Origin: Cardiocondyla obscurior
Lineage: Eukaryota > Arthropoda > Insecta > Hymenoptera > Formicidae
Direction: 5' to 3'
Length of the DNA stretch: 64,000 bases
NCBI RefSeq assembly: GCF_019399895.1
Contig: NC_091873.1
Coordinates: 7,181,501 to 7,245,500 of the forward strand
Positions 1 through 10,483 of this stretch are shown here, in pieces. Each line of letters starts with the position of its first letter. Within the stretch, counting starts at the first letter, position 1. Both the position numbers and the translations under genes were made by a program. Under the pieces are notes generated by a model. It did not search any database, was not told the DNA's origin, and worked only from the letters and a program-made list of their open reading frames with translations.

Positions 1-581
1 TGCGACGGGATTCTCCGGCAATAGGCGATGTTCCTCTTCGATTTGCATTATTGATATATAAATTCGAAGCAATTTTCTTTAGAGTGGCGTTTACGTAAAA
101 CAGTAAAATAAAATTATATGTGTATAAAGGAACAAAGTTTTACTTTCGGTATAGGAAAAAGAGGGCGATTCTTATAAATACATCAATAAGCTATAAGATA
201 AAAATAATGTTTTCGATTACGGTAATTTGTACTATACCCTCGGACTCGGAGTTGACGGTATTAATCGCGATGACGGGTACCGTTTAGGCACGTTCGCCGT
301 TGCCCAACCGGTTCAATAACATGTCGACGCTTCGCGCTTTACGCAGTATCAAATATAAAATTATTAATATACATTTATATTCAGTACTGTGTATAAAAAT
401 ATTTTTTTTAAGTATAAACTGGCATAACGTACGTATAGTATACACATATGTATTTTTTTACTCCTACTAATGAAAAGAATTAATATTAAAATCAATTATA
501 GTAATTATGAAACTACAAACTTTTTATAATTATCATACATATGCATATCAAACATTAATTTTATTTATACTTCAATTTCTA
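1..581. other. Left edge, downstream flank of OR-1
   Basis: No coding region is supported here. The stretch is AT-rich apart from a small GC-richer patch at about 230-350. It lies 3' of OR-1 and may hold its untranslated tail. I see no receptor exon fragment, so the array may end here or continue beyond the window after a larger gap. Confidence 0.5.
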
Positions 582-2135
582 TTATTCTTGCACTCGCGTT
601 AATAAATTATAGACAGAATATGAAGTTTTAAGCAACTGAAATAATAGAAAAGGTTTTAGATTTTAGAATTTAGCAACGGATATGTGGAAATAAAATCATT
701 AATTTTTTACTCACTGTCACGAAAGAATCCAAGTTCATGGTTAAGATATATACAGTGGAAATTTCAATAGGTTCCATTGAACGTTTCATAATTATTAATA
801 AGCTCTTTTTAATATTATTATCCACGAGTGGCCATTCCATTTGAAAAATGCTATCTGTTAATTGGAGGCTCTGCAAAATAATACGCGAAATGTTACATTT
901 TTTAAAAATTATTTTATTCGATCAGACGTACCTTCAGCTTGACTTTGTTCCCAAACCAGCAATATATAAATATCTGTGTTAGCATGCAGCACGTATACAT
1001 AATTAATGAAAAATGATCTGTATTCAAAGTTGATTTAGTTAATTGATATAAATTTGAGCAAATTATCATCATACTTGCCATAAACTGAAATCCAATTATT
1101 TTTGTAAATTTTATATTTACTATCTGCGCGAACCTGCAATTAAAATTGCGTTATCAAAGAGCCATAAAAATACTAAAGTAACACTTAACAGATTTAACTA
1201 ATAATAAAGCCGATAAAAATAAAACTTTCCAACGTAAAAATGATAACTAACTCAAAAATTCGATTGTGATGGCGTACGCAGTAACCCATAGTAAGTTGAT
1301 TGCTTAAAATTTTCTTTAGACGATATTCTAATATCTCGATTTGACAACATATATGCATCAAAAATCCACACATAAGGCTATCTGTTGCAACGTTCACGAC
1401 AGCGCTGTGGCATGCGCTTAACATTTGCTGAGCATACGTTAAGCAAAATATTACGTAAGACGAATAATCGTACGGGATCCATTCTCTATACTTGAGCCTT
1501 TTTTGTCTAAAGTCAGTGAATATCGAAGACGAAATAACAAACGTGCACGTTGTTGCAACCAAAGCTGAGTATCGAAAGGTATTGTTCCTAGAAAGTGACT
1601 AAACAATTAAGTTGATATTATTTGTATCAAAAAAAATATAAGTCAATTTAAAAAATATTTTTATGGACAATATATAGTATAAGAGAAAAAATGTTATAAA
1701 TAAAATTGATACTTTGCAAAGAACAATAATTAATTACCGATAAATAATTTATTAAAATATTATACATATTTACCGTATTATTTTATCATATTGTCGTCGA
1801 ATTTTCATCTCATTAGTGTCTAATGGTTTAAATGGCTCTTCGGTAAGATAGTTAATTAACGCCACAATGTTCTCATAATTTAGACACATGATAAATATTT
1901 TGTAGCATGAAGCTAATATGGTCAGCATCATATTTATATTGTTTGTAAAGTCATCGGGATTGTCGACGTATAAAATAATATCCATAATTTGTAATATTGT
2001 AAATGTATATAACATAGTAATTACGTATAATCTGTAGATATTATAAACTGTTCGTTTAAATAACGACGTCCACGATTGTGGTCGAAAACATCCAGATATC
2101 ATGACAATCGTATATGTCAGCTTCAGAATATGCAT
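582..2135 (-). CDS. Odorant receptor OR-1 (5 exons, 369 aa)
   Basis: Insect odorant receptor: a seven-transmembrane, inverted-topology ligand-gated cation channel subunit expected to pair with Orco in the dendrite membrane of olfactory neurons. Exons on the minus strand: 2135-1774, 1587-1252, 1133-932, 870-715, 635-582. Donors are GTAAAT, GTTAGT, GTACGT and GTGAGT, and every acceptor ends in AG. The frame is open throughout. Exon 1 carries the family start with GCFRPQSW at residues 15-22 and two hydrophobic segments. Exon 2 has the hallmark CxIEILEYRLKK after VATDSLMCG. Exon 3 carries QIFIYCWFGN. Exon 4 ends MNLDSFVT, and exon 5 gives LLKTSYSVYNLLTRVQE then stop. The conserved SY motif near the C terminus is typical of insect ORs. 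This is the array's most downstream member and is separated from OR-2 by about 3 kb. The ligand cannot be read from sequence. Confidence 0.88.
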
Positions 2136-3170
2136 TTTATCGGAATATGATTATCACTTTAACTTTGAGAGACCAAAAAATTAAATAAAATTTGATTACG
2201 TTAATATGTATTTTTAATGTTACATAACGCGCTATCAACTTTTTGGCCGATTATTAAATTCTTTGATCAATATTTATTGCTCCCGAGATAACTTTAGGCT
2301 GATAAAATCTCTATTTCAGGAGAAATAAAACGAAATAATATAACTTGACGAGAATACACTGTTATAGAAAGTCTATAGACTTGTGACGCTACTTCGCGAG
2401 GGTAACAATACTTTTCACTGACATTTCCTACTTTTACTTTTGAATATTTAATACTTGCATAATCTTTGTCATGTCAAATTTACAATGCTCCCTTTTAATG
2501 CAACGTTTCAGCAAAACAATTGGTCGATTTATTTCAATTAACATACAATTTTTATTATACAGAATATGTAAAATTTTCATTGATAAATCGATATGCATAT
2601 AGAACAAAGTTTCAATGGAGTAAAAAGAACAGAAAAAATTCTGCATAGGTACGTTAATAAAACATGAAATGCGAGCTTCGGTGATATCTTAATATTTTTT
2701 TTTTTTCTTGACAAAAAGAATCGGAGAGATAAACGAAATATTTTATATTTTTTTTTTATCTTCCCGAGAGGAAAATTTATTAAGTGTAACCCAAATCTCA
2801 GTTCGCGAGTTCACGTCGTTGTAATTAATTCCACTTTTTAAATTAATATCAGAAAAGGTAATTTTCTACTGATAAAATAATCAACAAAATTTTAACTTAA
2901 TTCTAAGAAACTTTAATAATTTAATTAAGAATAATATTTTATTAAAATCATATTTAATTTAAAGTAATTATTTTATTTAATAATAATTAAAAGAGCCAGG
3001 GGGAAAGGTTCTTTAAAATCCTATTAATAAAAAAATTTGTGTGAATAATTGTAAATTTGTGTGTTTAAATTTAATTTTGTATTATTTAATAAAAAAAATC
3101 AGAGACGCGAAAAAATGTAAAAGTCTCTTGCATTGTAAGATACATATTGTTTGCCATTTCGGTGTGCCAT
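2136..3170. other. OR-1 upstream spacer
   Basis: AT-rich spacer upstream of OR-1 with long T and A runs. No coding exon is supported. A segment at about 3064-3110 (TTTAAATTTA... to ...TCAGAGACGCG) reappears at about 3891-3930 inside the duplicated plus-strand unit, so the duplication may start this far left. Confidence 0.5.
2343..2382 (-). promoter_or_regulatory. Candidate OR-1 core promoter
   Basis: A perfect 14-bp palindrome AAGTCTATAGACTT occupies 2369-2382, about 235 bp before the OR-1 start codon. On the minus strand CTATAGA is followed about 31 bp later by CGTCAAGT (plus 2343-2350), close to the CGTCAGT seen before other receptors. A second TATA-like TATAAC lies between them. The role is inferred from recurrence in the array. 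Confidence 0.45.
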
Positions 3171-3234
3171 GATTTAACTCCAACGCATTGGTATAATCTG
3201 TTCAAGTCAAGTCTTCCACGTTTTGTTTATTTTT

Positions 3235-3480
3235 TACGATAACACGTAAAGGTGAGCGGCGTACGTGCCGCGCGCGAGCCACATTCCCCCCACTACCCCC
3301 ACCCACGCTCTGTTCTTGTTCAGCGGTCGAGTTATACGTACGTACGCAGCACGTGCTCCGTACATATTAAATACCTACGTACAATCGACGGGCCAGGGGC
3401 ACGTAATCTGGCGTGGATCACCTTCCTAAATTAATTGTGCGTACCGGCGTGTACATCCTTTCGATGTAAAGTAAGTTAAA
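3235..3480 (+). promoter_or_regulatory. GC-rich island at the head of a putative plus-strand transcript
   Basis: A GC- and CpG-rich block inside the AT-rich array. It contains two donor-like sites in plus orientation, AAAG|GTGAGC near 3250 and TGTAAA|GTAAGT near 3468. An open stretch of about 60 codons here has no recognisable similarity and I do not call it a gene. With the spliced-looking exon pairs downstream it could be a promoter plus first non-coding exon. This is inference only. Confidence 0.35.
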
Positions 3481-3733
3481 ACCACGTGCACACATCTCAC
3501 GCGGTGATCACGCGAAACGTATAAGTATGTGCCGGCCGGTCGGCTGCGTAAAATACTTTTAGTGTACGTAAAAATATTAGATGACGCGAATTGAACTTCG
3601 GGATCGTTATCGTGTACTTGTCGGGAATCTGTGAAGTGAATACTTCACGTAAAATAATTGTAATTGCTTGTAACGCAGCACGTTTAATTTTCGTTATCTT
3701 TTCTAACCAAATATGACTTTTTTTTGGTTTCAG

Positions 3734-4804
3734 ATAAAAATCCAAGAGAAGACCTTTATCCAAGAAGCACTAGCCTAACTTCCTGGTTGGAGTGACCAGT
3801 TCTGAGAGGAGGAGGAGGCCTAGGAAAGGCATCCTGCATCGGCGGAGCAACCCATTGGTAAGAATCAATTTTTTTTTCCTTGTCGTTCTTTAAATTTATT
3901 TTGTATTATTTAATTAAAAAATCAGAGACGCGTATAATTTTTTTTTTTTTTTCTAAATAATTATTGAGATGTCTACAATTTAATTTTTTTCATTTATTTG
4001 TTACAGATCAAACACTCCGCCGCCATCGTATCTGTGAGTCGCATGCTTTCTTTTTGTAGAAATTATTAGCAAATTCGGGTGGGAAAATATTTTTATATGA
4101 ACCGCGGCACAATTACATTAGGCTACGATATAAAATAAATATTTAATAAAATAAAATATTAATGCATCGCGCCGGTGACCCAAAATAAAAAAGCTTATAA
4201 AATAGTATAAATAAAATAAAATAAAAATTTGGTGAATTTTTATATATTTTGTCCTAATTAAAATTTCACATATCAATGTAAATTGCATACATTTGTATGG
4301 AATTTACTTTGATATTATTACAGCTCAGCACTTCTTTGGATTTTTATCTGAGCGGAACGAGAATTCTGCTTAGATAAAAATCCGAAGGAGCAAAGTATCG
4401 TATCCGCCGATATTATACGAACCGCAGCCGGGGTTCGTCGTTTCGCGAATTTCGTAAAGTATTCGGGCGGATTTTTTCGAAATACGATTTTCTTTTAAAC
4501 GCGAGTGCCCAAATTTTCGCGATTGTAAAATCACGGTCGGGGTGTTCGCGAGTTTCCAACGCGGAAGGATGACTCGACACGTCCCATCCGAGAGGATGAG
4601 CAGGCCCAGGAGGCATCCTGCATCGGCGGAGCAACTCTTAGGTAAGAATTAATTTTTTTTTTAAATTTGTCATTTTATTAATTTTTTTTTTAATTTTTTT
4701 TATTCAAATATTAACTATTTTCAACATGTCTACATTAATTTTTTTCTTCTTATGTTACAGTCACCGGCAGAATTCTTCAACTCCGCTGATGCTCATGCAG
4801 TTCG
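3734..4804 (+). ncRNA. Putative spliced lncRNA with a tandemly duplicated exon pair
   Basis: Two copies of an exon-intron-exon unit lie in the plus orientation. Copy 1: exon a 3734-3857 (acceptor TTTCAG, donor GTAAGAAT), intron, exon b 4007-4033 (acceptor TTACAG, donor GTGAGT). Copy 2: exon a 4374-4641, exon b 4761-4804, with the same site types. Both exon a copies start ATAAAAATCC and share an identical 24-bp block (3828-3851 and 4612-4635) just before the donor. Both exon b copies run into GTGAGTCGCATG followed by a T-rich tract ending TTTTTGTAG. Stops occur in all frames I followed through exon a. A transposon relic or old gene fragment are alternatives. Confidence 0.4.
4333..4386. repeat. 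Imperfect hairpin
   Basis: GGATTTTTATCT is followed about 25 bp later by its inverse AGATAAAAATCC, extended on both sides by partial pairing. The right arm overlaps the acceptor and first bases of the second exon a copy, so it could affect splicing or mark the edge of an inserted element. Confidence 0.5.
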
Positions 4805-5124
4805 GTGAGTCGCATGGTTTCGTTTTTGTAGTTTTTGATTGAAGTCTCGTAAAAAATAGCGCGCGCATAGTTTCTTCTAGTTTAAATAAAATACAAGACA
4901 CGTCTCTTAAAAATACTACAATATATTGAACGTATTATAATCAAGCTAAAAGCAGTTTTATTTAAAACTTTTATGCTGTATAAAATTCTAATTAACTAGT
5001 CAAAAGTAAAAAAGAAAATCGAAGAGACTAACAATATTTTTTCGTAATATTACATGTTTTTAAATGAATACCAATTAGTAACAGCCTTTTACTTGCATTT
5101 TGTACGTACCTATTTTTATATCTA
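4805..5124. other. Spacer downstream of OR-2
   Basis: AT-rich sequence between the duplicated exon pairs and the last exon of OR-2. Nothing coding is seen. Confidence 0.5.
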
Positions 5125-6726
5125 TCAATCCTGCATTTGCACTAGTAAATTGTAAATAGAGTACGACGTTCTAATCAGCTGTAAGAATTTTAAATATACT
5201 GCAATAATTAAAAAGACGTTTAGGAGAACAAATTAAAAAATAAAAATGTTTTATATACTAACCGCTACAAAAGAATTTAAGTTCATGTTAATAACGTGTG
5301 CGCTAATAAATTCAATCGGTTTCATCGCGCGCATCATGATTATCAATAGACCCTTTTTAGTTTTATTGTTCAACATTACCCAGTCGCTTTCGAAAATATC
5401 ATCGACCAAATGATAACTCTGCATACATAGCATATATAAATTCACGAGATGTATATTATAATATGTATATTATAAATAGTTTACTTTTAGACTCTTTACA
5501 AAAAACGTGATATAATTTTTTTAACGTAAATTCATAAATATATGCCAATAATATAATTTAAAAGAAATGCAAACCATTAATTTGATCTTATTTCCAAACC
5601 AACAATAAATGAAAATTTGTATTAATATACAAAACGTGTATGCAAATAAAATAATAAAAGTTGCATTTAATGTAATTCTACTTAAATGGAACAAATTTGA
5701 ACACGCCAGAAATGTACTTGCTACGAATTGAAACGAAATTATCGTCGTGCATCTTGCGTTAGTCATGTAAGCGTATCTGTAAAAATAAACATTATTTTTT
5801 GCACAAAAATAAAAGTATACTTGATGAGGAAAGTTTTTAAGTTAGATAAAAATTTCGAGTTAATTATTAAATATTCCAAAAGTAAATTTAACAAGATTTC
5901 GCACGAACTAACTTGATTATGTGACAATGTTGAAGTACACAATCACCCAAAGTAGTCTGGCCATTTACGATGGCTCTCAGACGATGTCGTAAGATAGTAA
6001 TTTGACAGCACAGGTTCATTAACAAACCGACAATAAGACTGTCGCAAGCGACGTGAATAAAACACGAGACAATAATGCCTACGTATTGATGACCGTACGT
6101 GAAACAAAAGATCGCGAACGACGAATAATTATACGGTACCCATCCTCTAAATGGTAACTGTCTTTTTCTAAAACTCGTCATTAATGATACCAAAACGTGT
6201 CCGAAGAAAGTAATAATAATTAATAGAAAATAACGCTTCGTATTATTTCTAGAACAAAAAAAAAATACATAAATACATTACTTAGTGTCTTTAAGAAAAA
6301 TTTATTTTTACCTTGATAAGCGAAAGATTTTTTTTTTTACAAGTAAAATTACACTTACTGTATCGTTTTGTCGAACTTTCGTTGAATTTCGATTTCGATA
6401 GATAGCAGTGGCTTAAATGTTCCTTTAGTAAGACCCTGAATTAAATCCGCAAAGCTCTCGTGGTTCACCCACATATTAAGTACTTTCCAGCACGCAGAGA
6501 ATAAAGCCACCATCGTGTAAAAGACGTCAGTTAAATCGTCCGGGCTACTGATATTTAAAACGGCTTCCATAAACTGCGTGATTGTAAAGCTATACATTAG
6601 GCTAATTATTAATAACGCGTACGCGTTATATAATTTGTGTTTGATCGGCGATGTCCACGTGGACGGTCGCCAACATCCGCCAACTGCGAGTAGCGCAAAC
6701 GTAAATTTTAAAGAGTTCACACACAT
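5125..6726 (-). CDS. Odorant receptor OR-2 (5 exons, 371 aa)
   Basis: Seven-transmembrane insect odorant receptor, expected to act with Orco. Exons: 6726-6359, 6248-5913, 5776-5575, 5418-5263, 5178-5125. The start at 6726 gives MCVNSLKF and GCWRPSTW at residues 17-24, two residues longer than most neighbours. Exon 2 carries VACDSLIVGLLMNLCCQITIL, read here in two parts across its centre: the family VACDSL and CCQITIL. Exon 3 has QIFIYCWFGNKIKLM, and exon 5 gives LIRTSYSIYNLLVQMQD. The frame is open in all exons. The exon 3 donor is ATG|GTTTGC, where other members have KLK followed by a stronger GTA or GTG site, so splicing at this junction may be inefficient or use another site. Upstream, GTCTATAG lies at 6969-6976, about 243 bp before the start. 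Confidence 0.84.
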
Positions 6727-7576
6727 GTTTTCTAAACGAAATATTCTACGTATAAACCCCTCGGTATAAAGAACGGTGTCTTTTCTCTTAAAGGCACATT
6801 GTAATTAAATTAATTATCTATTACTACGTCGACGTGATCAACCGGGATGTTCCGTAACGTTTCAAGATATTCCTCGTGTAACCCTCTTTGATGTATTTCG
6901 CGCGAAATTGATTTGACGTTGCTTTTAATTATTAAATACAAGTCAGCTCGAGAGAAGGACTTTACAGCGTCTATAGTTCGTACGTGACGGGGGGTTTTTT
7001 TTTTCTTTTTTTCTTTTTTTTTATTTTCCCCTCAAATAAGCTACTTTATTTTTAGAACAGCAAACCTGGTTGTTTTCTATAGCGTGAAATTTTCCGAGAA
7101 TTTCAATCCTATGTCTATCTATGTACGTATACTGTAATGAGTATGTTATAGACCAGTATGTAGTTGTATGTAATCTCGATACATTGTAGCACTCGTCCCT
7201 TATAAAATATTTTATTCATTATTGTCGTCGTCCTCGACTTCGGTTTTTCTTCAGACTGATACTTATCGTTTTTCCCATCGGTGCGTAAATTTTTTATAAA
7301 GTACAAACGCAGAAAAAAAAGCTTTTTTATTTTATTACATTTCGCAATACGTATATCACGAATAAAATAAAATAGCTTTCGGGTTTCGTAATCATTTTAA
7401 AAATATTTTTTAACTTTATAACGTATAGCACGAATAATTTTAAAAACTATAATATTATATTATAACTTATTATTTTTTAAACGGTCTTATAATAAATAAT
7501 TATATCATTACTTTTTAAAAATATGTTATATGTATATTTCACGTATGCGTTTGTATTTTTTTTTTCTTTACTGGTT
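6727..7576. other. OR-2/OR-3 spacer
   Basis: Holds the presumed OR-2 promoter region, with CTATAG at 6971-6976 and another at about 7076-7081, plus a poly-T/C tract near 7000. The remaining sequence is AT-rich, and short open stretches here show no family similarity. Confidence 0.5.
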
Positions 7577-9333
7577 TTAAAATCGTTGCAGTAGAGTGTA
7601 CGCCGAATATGATAATCTAAGTACCTGCAATATGAAAGCATATTTAAAGTAGAATTAATAAAGCCAATAATGCAGTAATAATAAAAATCGTGCGATTTAG
7701 ATCCTTTGCATTTAATAAAATTATTACTATAAAGTGCAAGTGTGCGCATAAGATTAACATATGCACATATCTACAATATTAAACTAAAAATAAAAATACC
7801 CAACCAATTTTATTAAAAAAATTAACTGTAAAAATAGTAAATTTGTTGATATTAACCGATACGAAAGATTCAAGATTCATTGAAAAAAGATATGCGCTGG
7901 TAAATTCAATAGGAATCGTTGCGCGATTCATAATCATCAGATAAGCTTTTCGAAATCTGTTGTTTGACTCCGACCAATCGACTTCGAAAATACGATCAAT
8001 CATCTGTAAACTCTATAAAGGTGAGAAACAGTTAAATTTAATGATTGCCAAGTATTTAAAAAAATTAGATTTTTGTCGAAATTTAATTTAATTTTTTTTA
8101 CACACACCTTTAATTTTACTTCATTTCCGAACCAACAGTAAATGAAAATTTCTATCATCATGCAAACCGTGTACAATACTAACGGAAGATATTTTGCATT
8201 TAACGTCGTCTGGGCTAATTGATATAAATTGGAACATACCACTAGCATACTTGATACAAATTGTAATGCGATTATCCTTGCGAATCTTTCGTTCACTACA
8301 GACGCAAAGCTGCAATTTAATAAGCAATCTAATTTTTATTAATTAATACAACACAAAAAAAATAGAATTTACAAAGTACAATTCATGAAAAATAAATGTA
8401 ACATTTTTTAAATTAAAATTAAATGTAGCAAATTAAAAAAAAATAATTTATCGAATGCAAATCCGGTCACTTTTTTATTTACGATTTGAAAATTGAAACA
8501 CTCGTAAAACTAACTCAAAAATAAGGTTATGGTGACGTACGCAGTCGCGCAAATCTGTCCATGTACGCGATTTGTTAAATCGGCACTCTAATATCTCGAT
8601 CTGGCAACAAATGTGCATCAAAAGGCCGCAAATAAAGCAGTCGCAGGCGAGATTGATTAGGGCGCAGATTGCCATGCTTATCATCTGATGCGTGAACACG
8701 AGGGGAAACAATGTCGAGGATGAGTAATTGAACGGCAGCCAGACTTTATATGTTAGATCCCCGGTCCTAAAGTTTGTTAGAAAAGAAGTCAGGGCGATAA
8801 CGACGCAAGTAGATTCAACCAGAACGAAGCAAAATAACGTATTGTTTCTGAAAAAAAAAATAAATAAATAATTAAAAAAAATTTCTCACACATATATCTT
8901 TTTATCTCGTCCACGTGCGATTGATAAACATTTATAGGAATTTAATAAAACATATTTACCGTATCAATTTTTCGAAAGTTCGGTGGATCTTTACCTCGTC
9001 GTCTATCATCGGTAGAAACGGTCTTTCAGTTAGCGTATTAACAATGTTCGCTATATTCTTACGACTTATCCACATGCTAGATATTTTAAAGATCCCAACG
9101 AACACTGCCATCATCATGTACAAAACTCCAGTAAATTCTTCGGGATTAGCGGTATTCACAATGATAGCCATAATTTGAGAAATTGCGAACGCGTACAATA
9201 GAAGCATTAGAAGCAACACATATGCGTTATAAAGTATATTCTTGAAAGATGATATCCACGACAATGGTTGCCAGCATCCAGCAACCATCATTAACATAAG
9301 CGTATGCTTTAATATAACCGTGTTACTTTCCAT
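7577..9333 (-). CDS. Odorant receptor OR-3 (5 exons, 370 aa)
   Basis: Insect odorant receptor. Exons: 9333-8960, 8847-8515, 8309-8108, 8012-7857, 7624-7577. I chose the ATG at 9333 (MESNTVILKH). The same frame is open 42 codons further upstream, but that stretch is highly charged and unlike the family's N terminus. GCWQPLSW follows at residues 19-26. Exon 2 is one codon shorter than usual (333 nt) and includes LACDCFICGLLMHICCQIEI. Exon 3 carries QLAQTTLNAKY and IFIYCWFGNEVKLK, with a GTGTGT donor inside an AC/GT repeat. Exon 4 ends MNLESFVS, and exon 5 is VLRLSYSAYTLLQRF. All frames are open. It shares N-terminal and loop features with OR-1 and OR-2 more than with OR-8 to OR-12. Confidence 0.86.
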
Positions 9334-10483
9334 TTTATTACGTCGATTTTTTATCACGCGCTGGCTTCTTTCGACGTTAGACTTATCGAAATTTAACATT
9401 TTTTTCACGCGATTCTCTACAAATTTAAAACCCGAACGCAAGCACACATACACGAGCAAGTTTTTTATCGTTACTTGAGAAAAATTAAAAATTGTATTGT
9501 CTTTAAAAAAAAATAATTAAGTTAATTTACAGAGATTCTCTAAATAATAGTATAATCATATTCCGGCGATACGTAGCTGATAATAACGGGCAAGATTTTT
9601 TTTTACGATACCGACAGTCTTAAAATTTCCTAATGTCTATTTTTTTTTATAGACATTATCTATAGAAAAGGTTCTTCATTAAGCTCTCATTTAACATTTA
9701 TGCTGACAAAACGTTTCTGTTTCAAATCAAATTACTCGCGGCAGCTATTTCAAATACAAATTTTATGCGGCAGCGATATAAAGCGACATTATTCTTCTGT
9801 AAAAAATTGGGATCTTAAAATAAATGATAGACATGCGGGATATACGTCTTTGCTATTTGCTTATAGACTGCCATCGGCAATTGGTTTCCATACAATTTTA
9901 ATAAAGGTAGAATATCATTCGTCTAAAAGTTACTTTATTTTAATACTGCCAGTACTTCTTCGGCATTGTACCTCCACTACCCAGTTACAATTTGTTCTGC
10001 CTCTCGTATCGATTTCCACATTTGACTTCTTGAATAAAGATAAGTACAAATAATATTTCTAGTATTGGCAGGCCGTTATTACTTTAAAACCGTCCCGAGT
10101 AACGTTATAAAAATACTAAATGCCATTTTGTGATTAACTTAGGATCATAAAATTATTTTTTTTAATATTAATATAATAATAAATTAATATAAATATAATA
10201 TATATAAAATAAAAAAATTATCTAACATATTATATTAACGTAAAACCGACATGTATCGTTTTAGTTTGATAAAAAAAATGAGTGTAGGATAATACAAAAA
10301 TAAAATACAGATAAATAATAATCTTTTTATTTGTACTAATATATGCGATATGCAATTACGCAAGAAACAATTACCGAAAATATATCGAGGCTTATCTTTA
10401 AACGTTTCTTCACATATGCACTGCACATATTTTTTTTTTTCTTTAGTTCTATCTACCGTCCTTTTTTTTTAGTATTACTATCG
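9334..10483. other. OR-3/OR-4 spacer
   Basis: Contains a perfect 9-bp-arm hairpin, AATGTCTAT, a T run, then ATAGACATT, at 9632-9657. TATCTATAG follows at 9657-9665, about 325 bp before the OR-3 start. A 117-codon plus-strand open frame at 9700-10053 has no recognisable domain and is not called a gene. The rest is AT-rich. Confidence 0.5.

Noticed and set aside
9334..9459. N-terminal extension of OR-3 by 42 residues
   Set aside because: In frame but charged and unlike the N terminus of the other eleven receptors.
9700..10053. 117-codon plus-strand open frame in the OR-3/OR-4 spacer
   Set aside because: No recognisable domain, no splice context and AT-rich surroundings; chance is likely.
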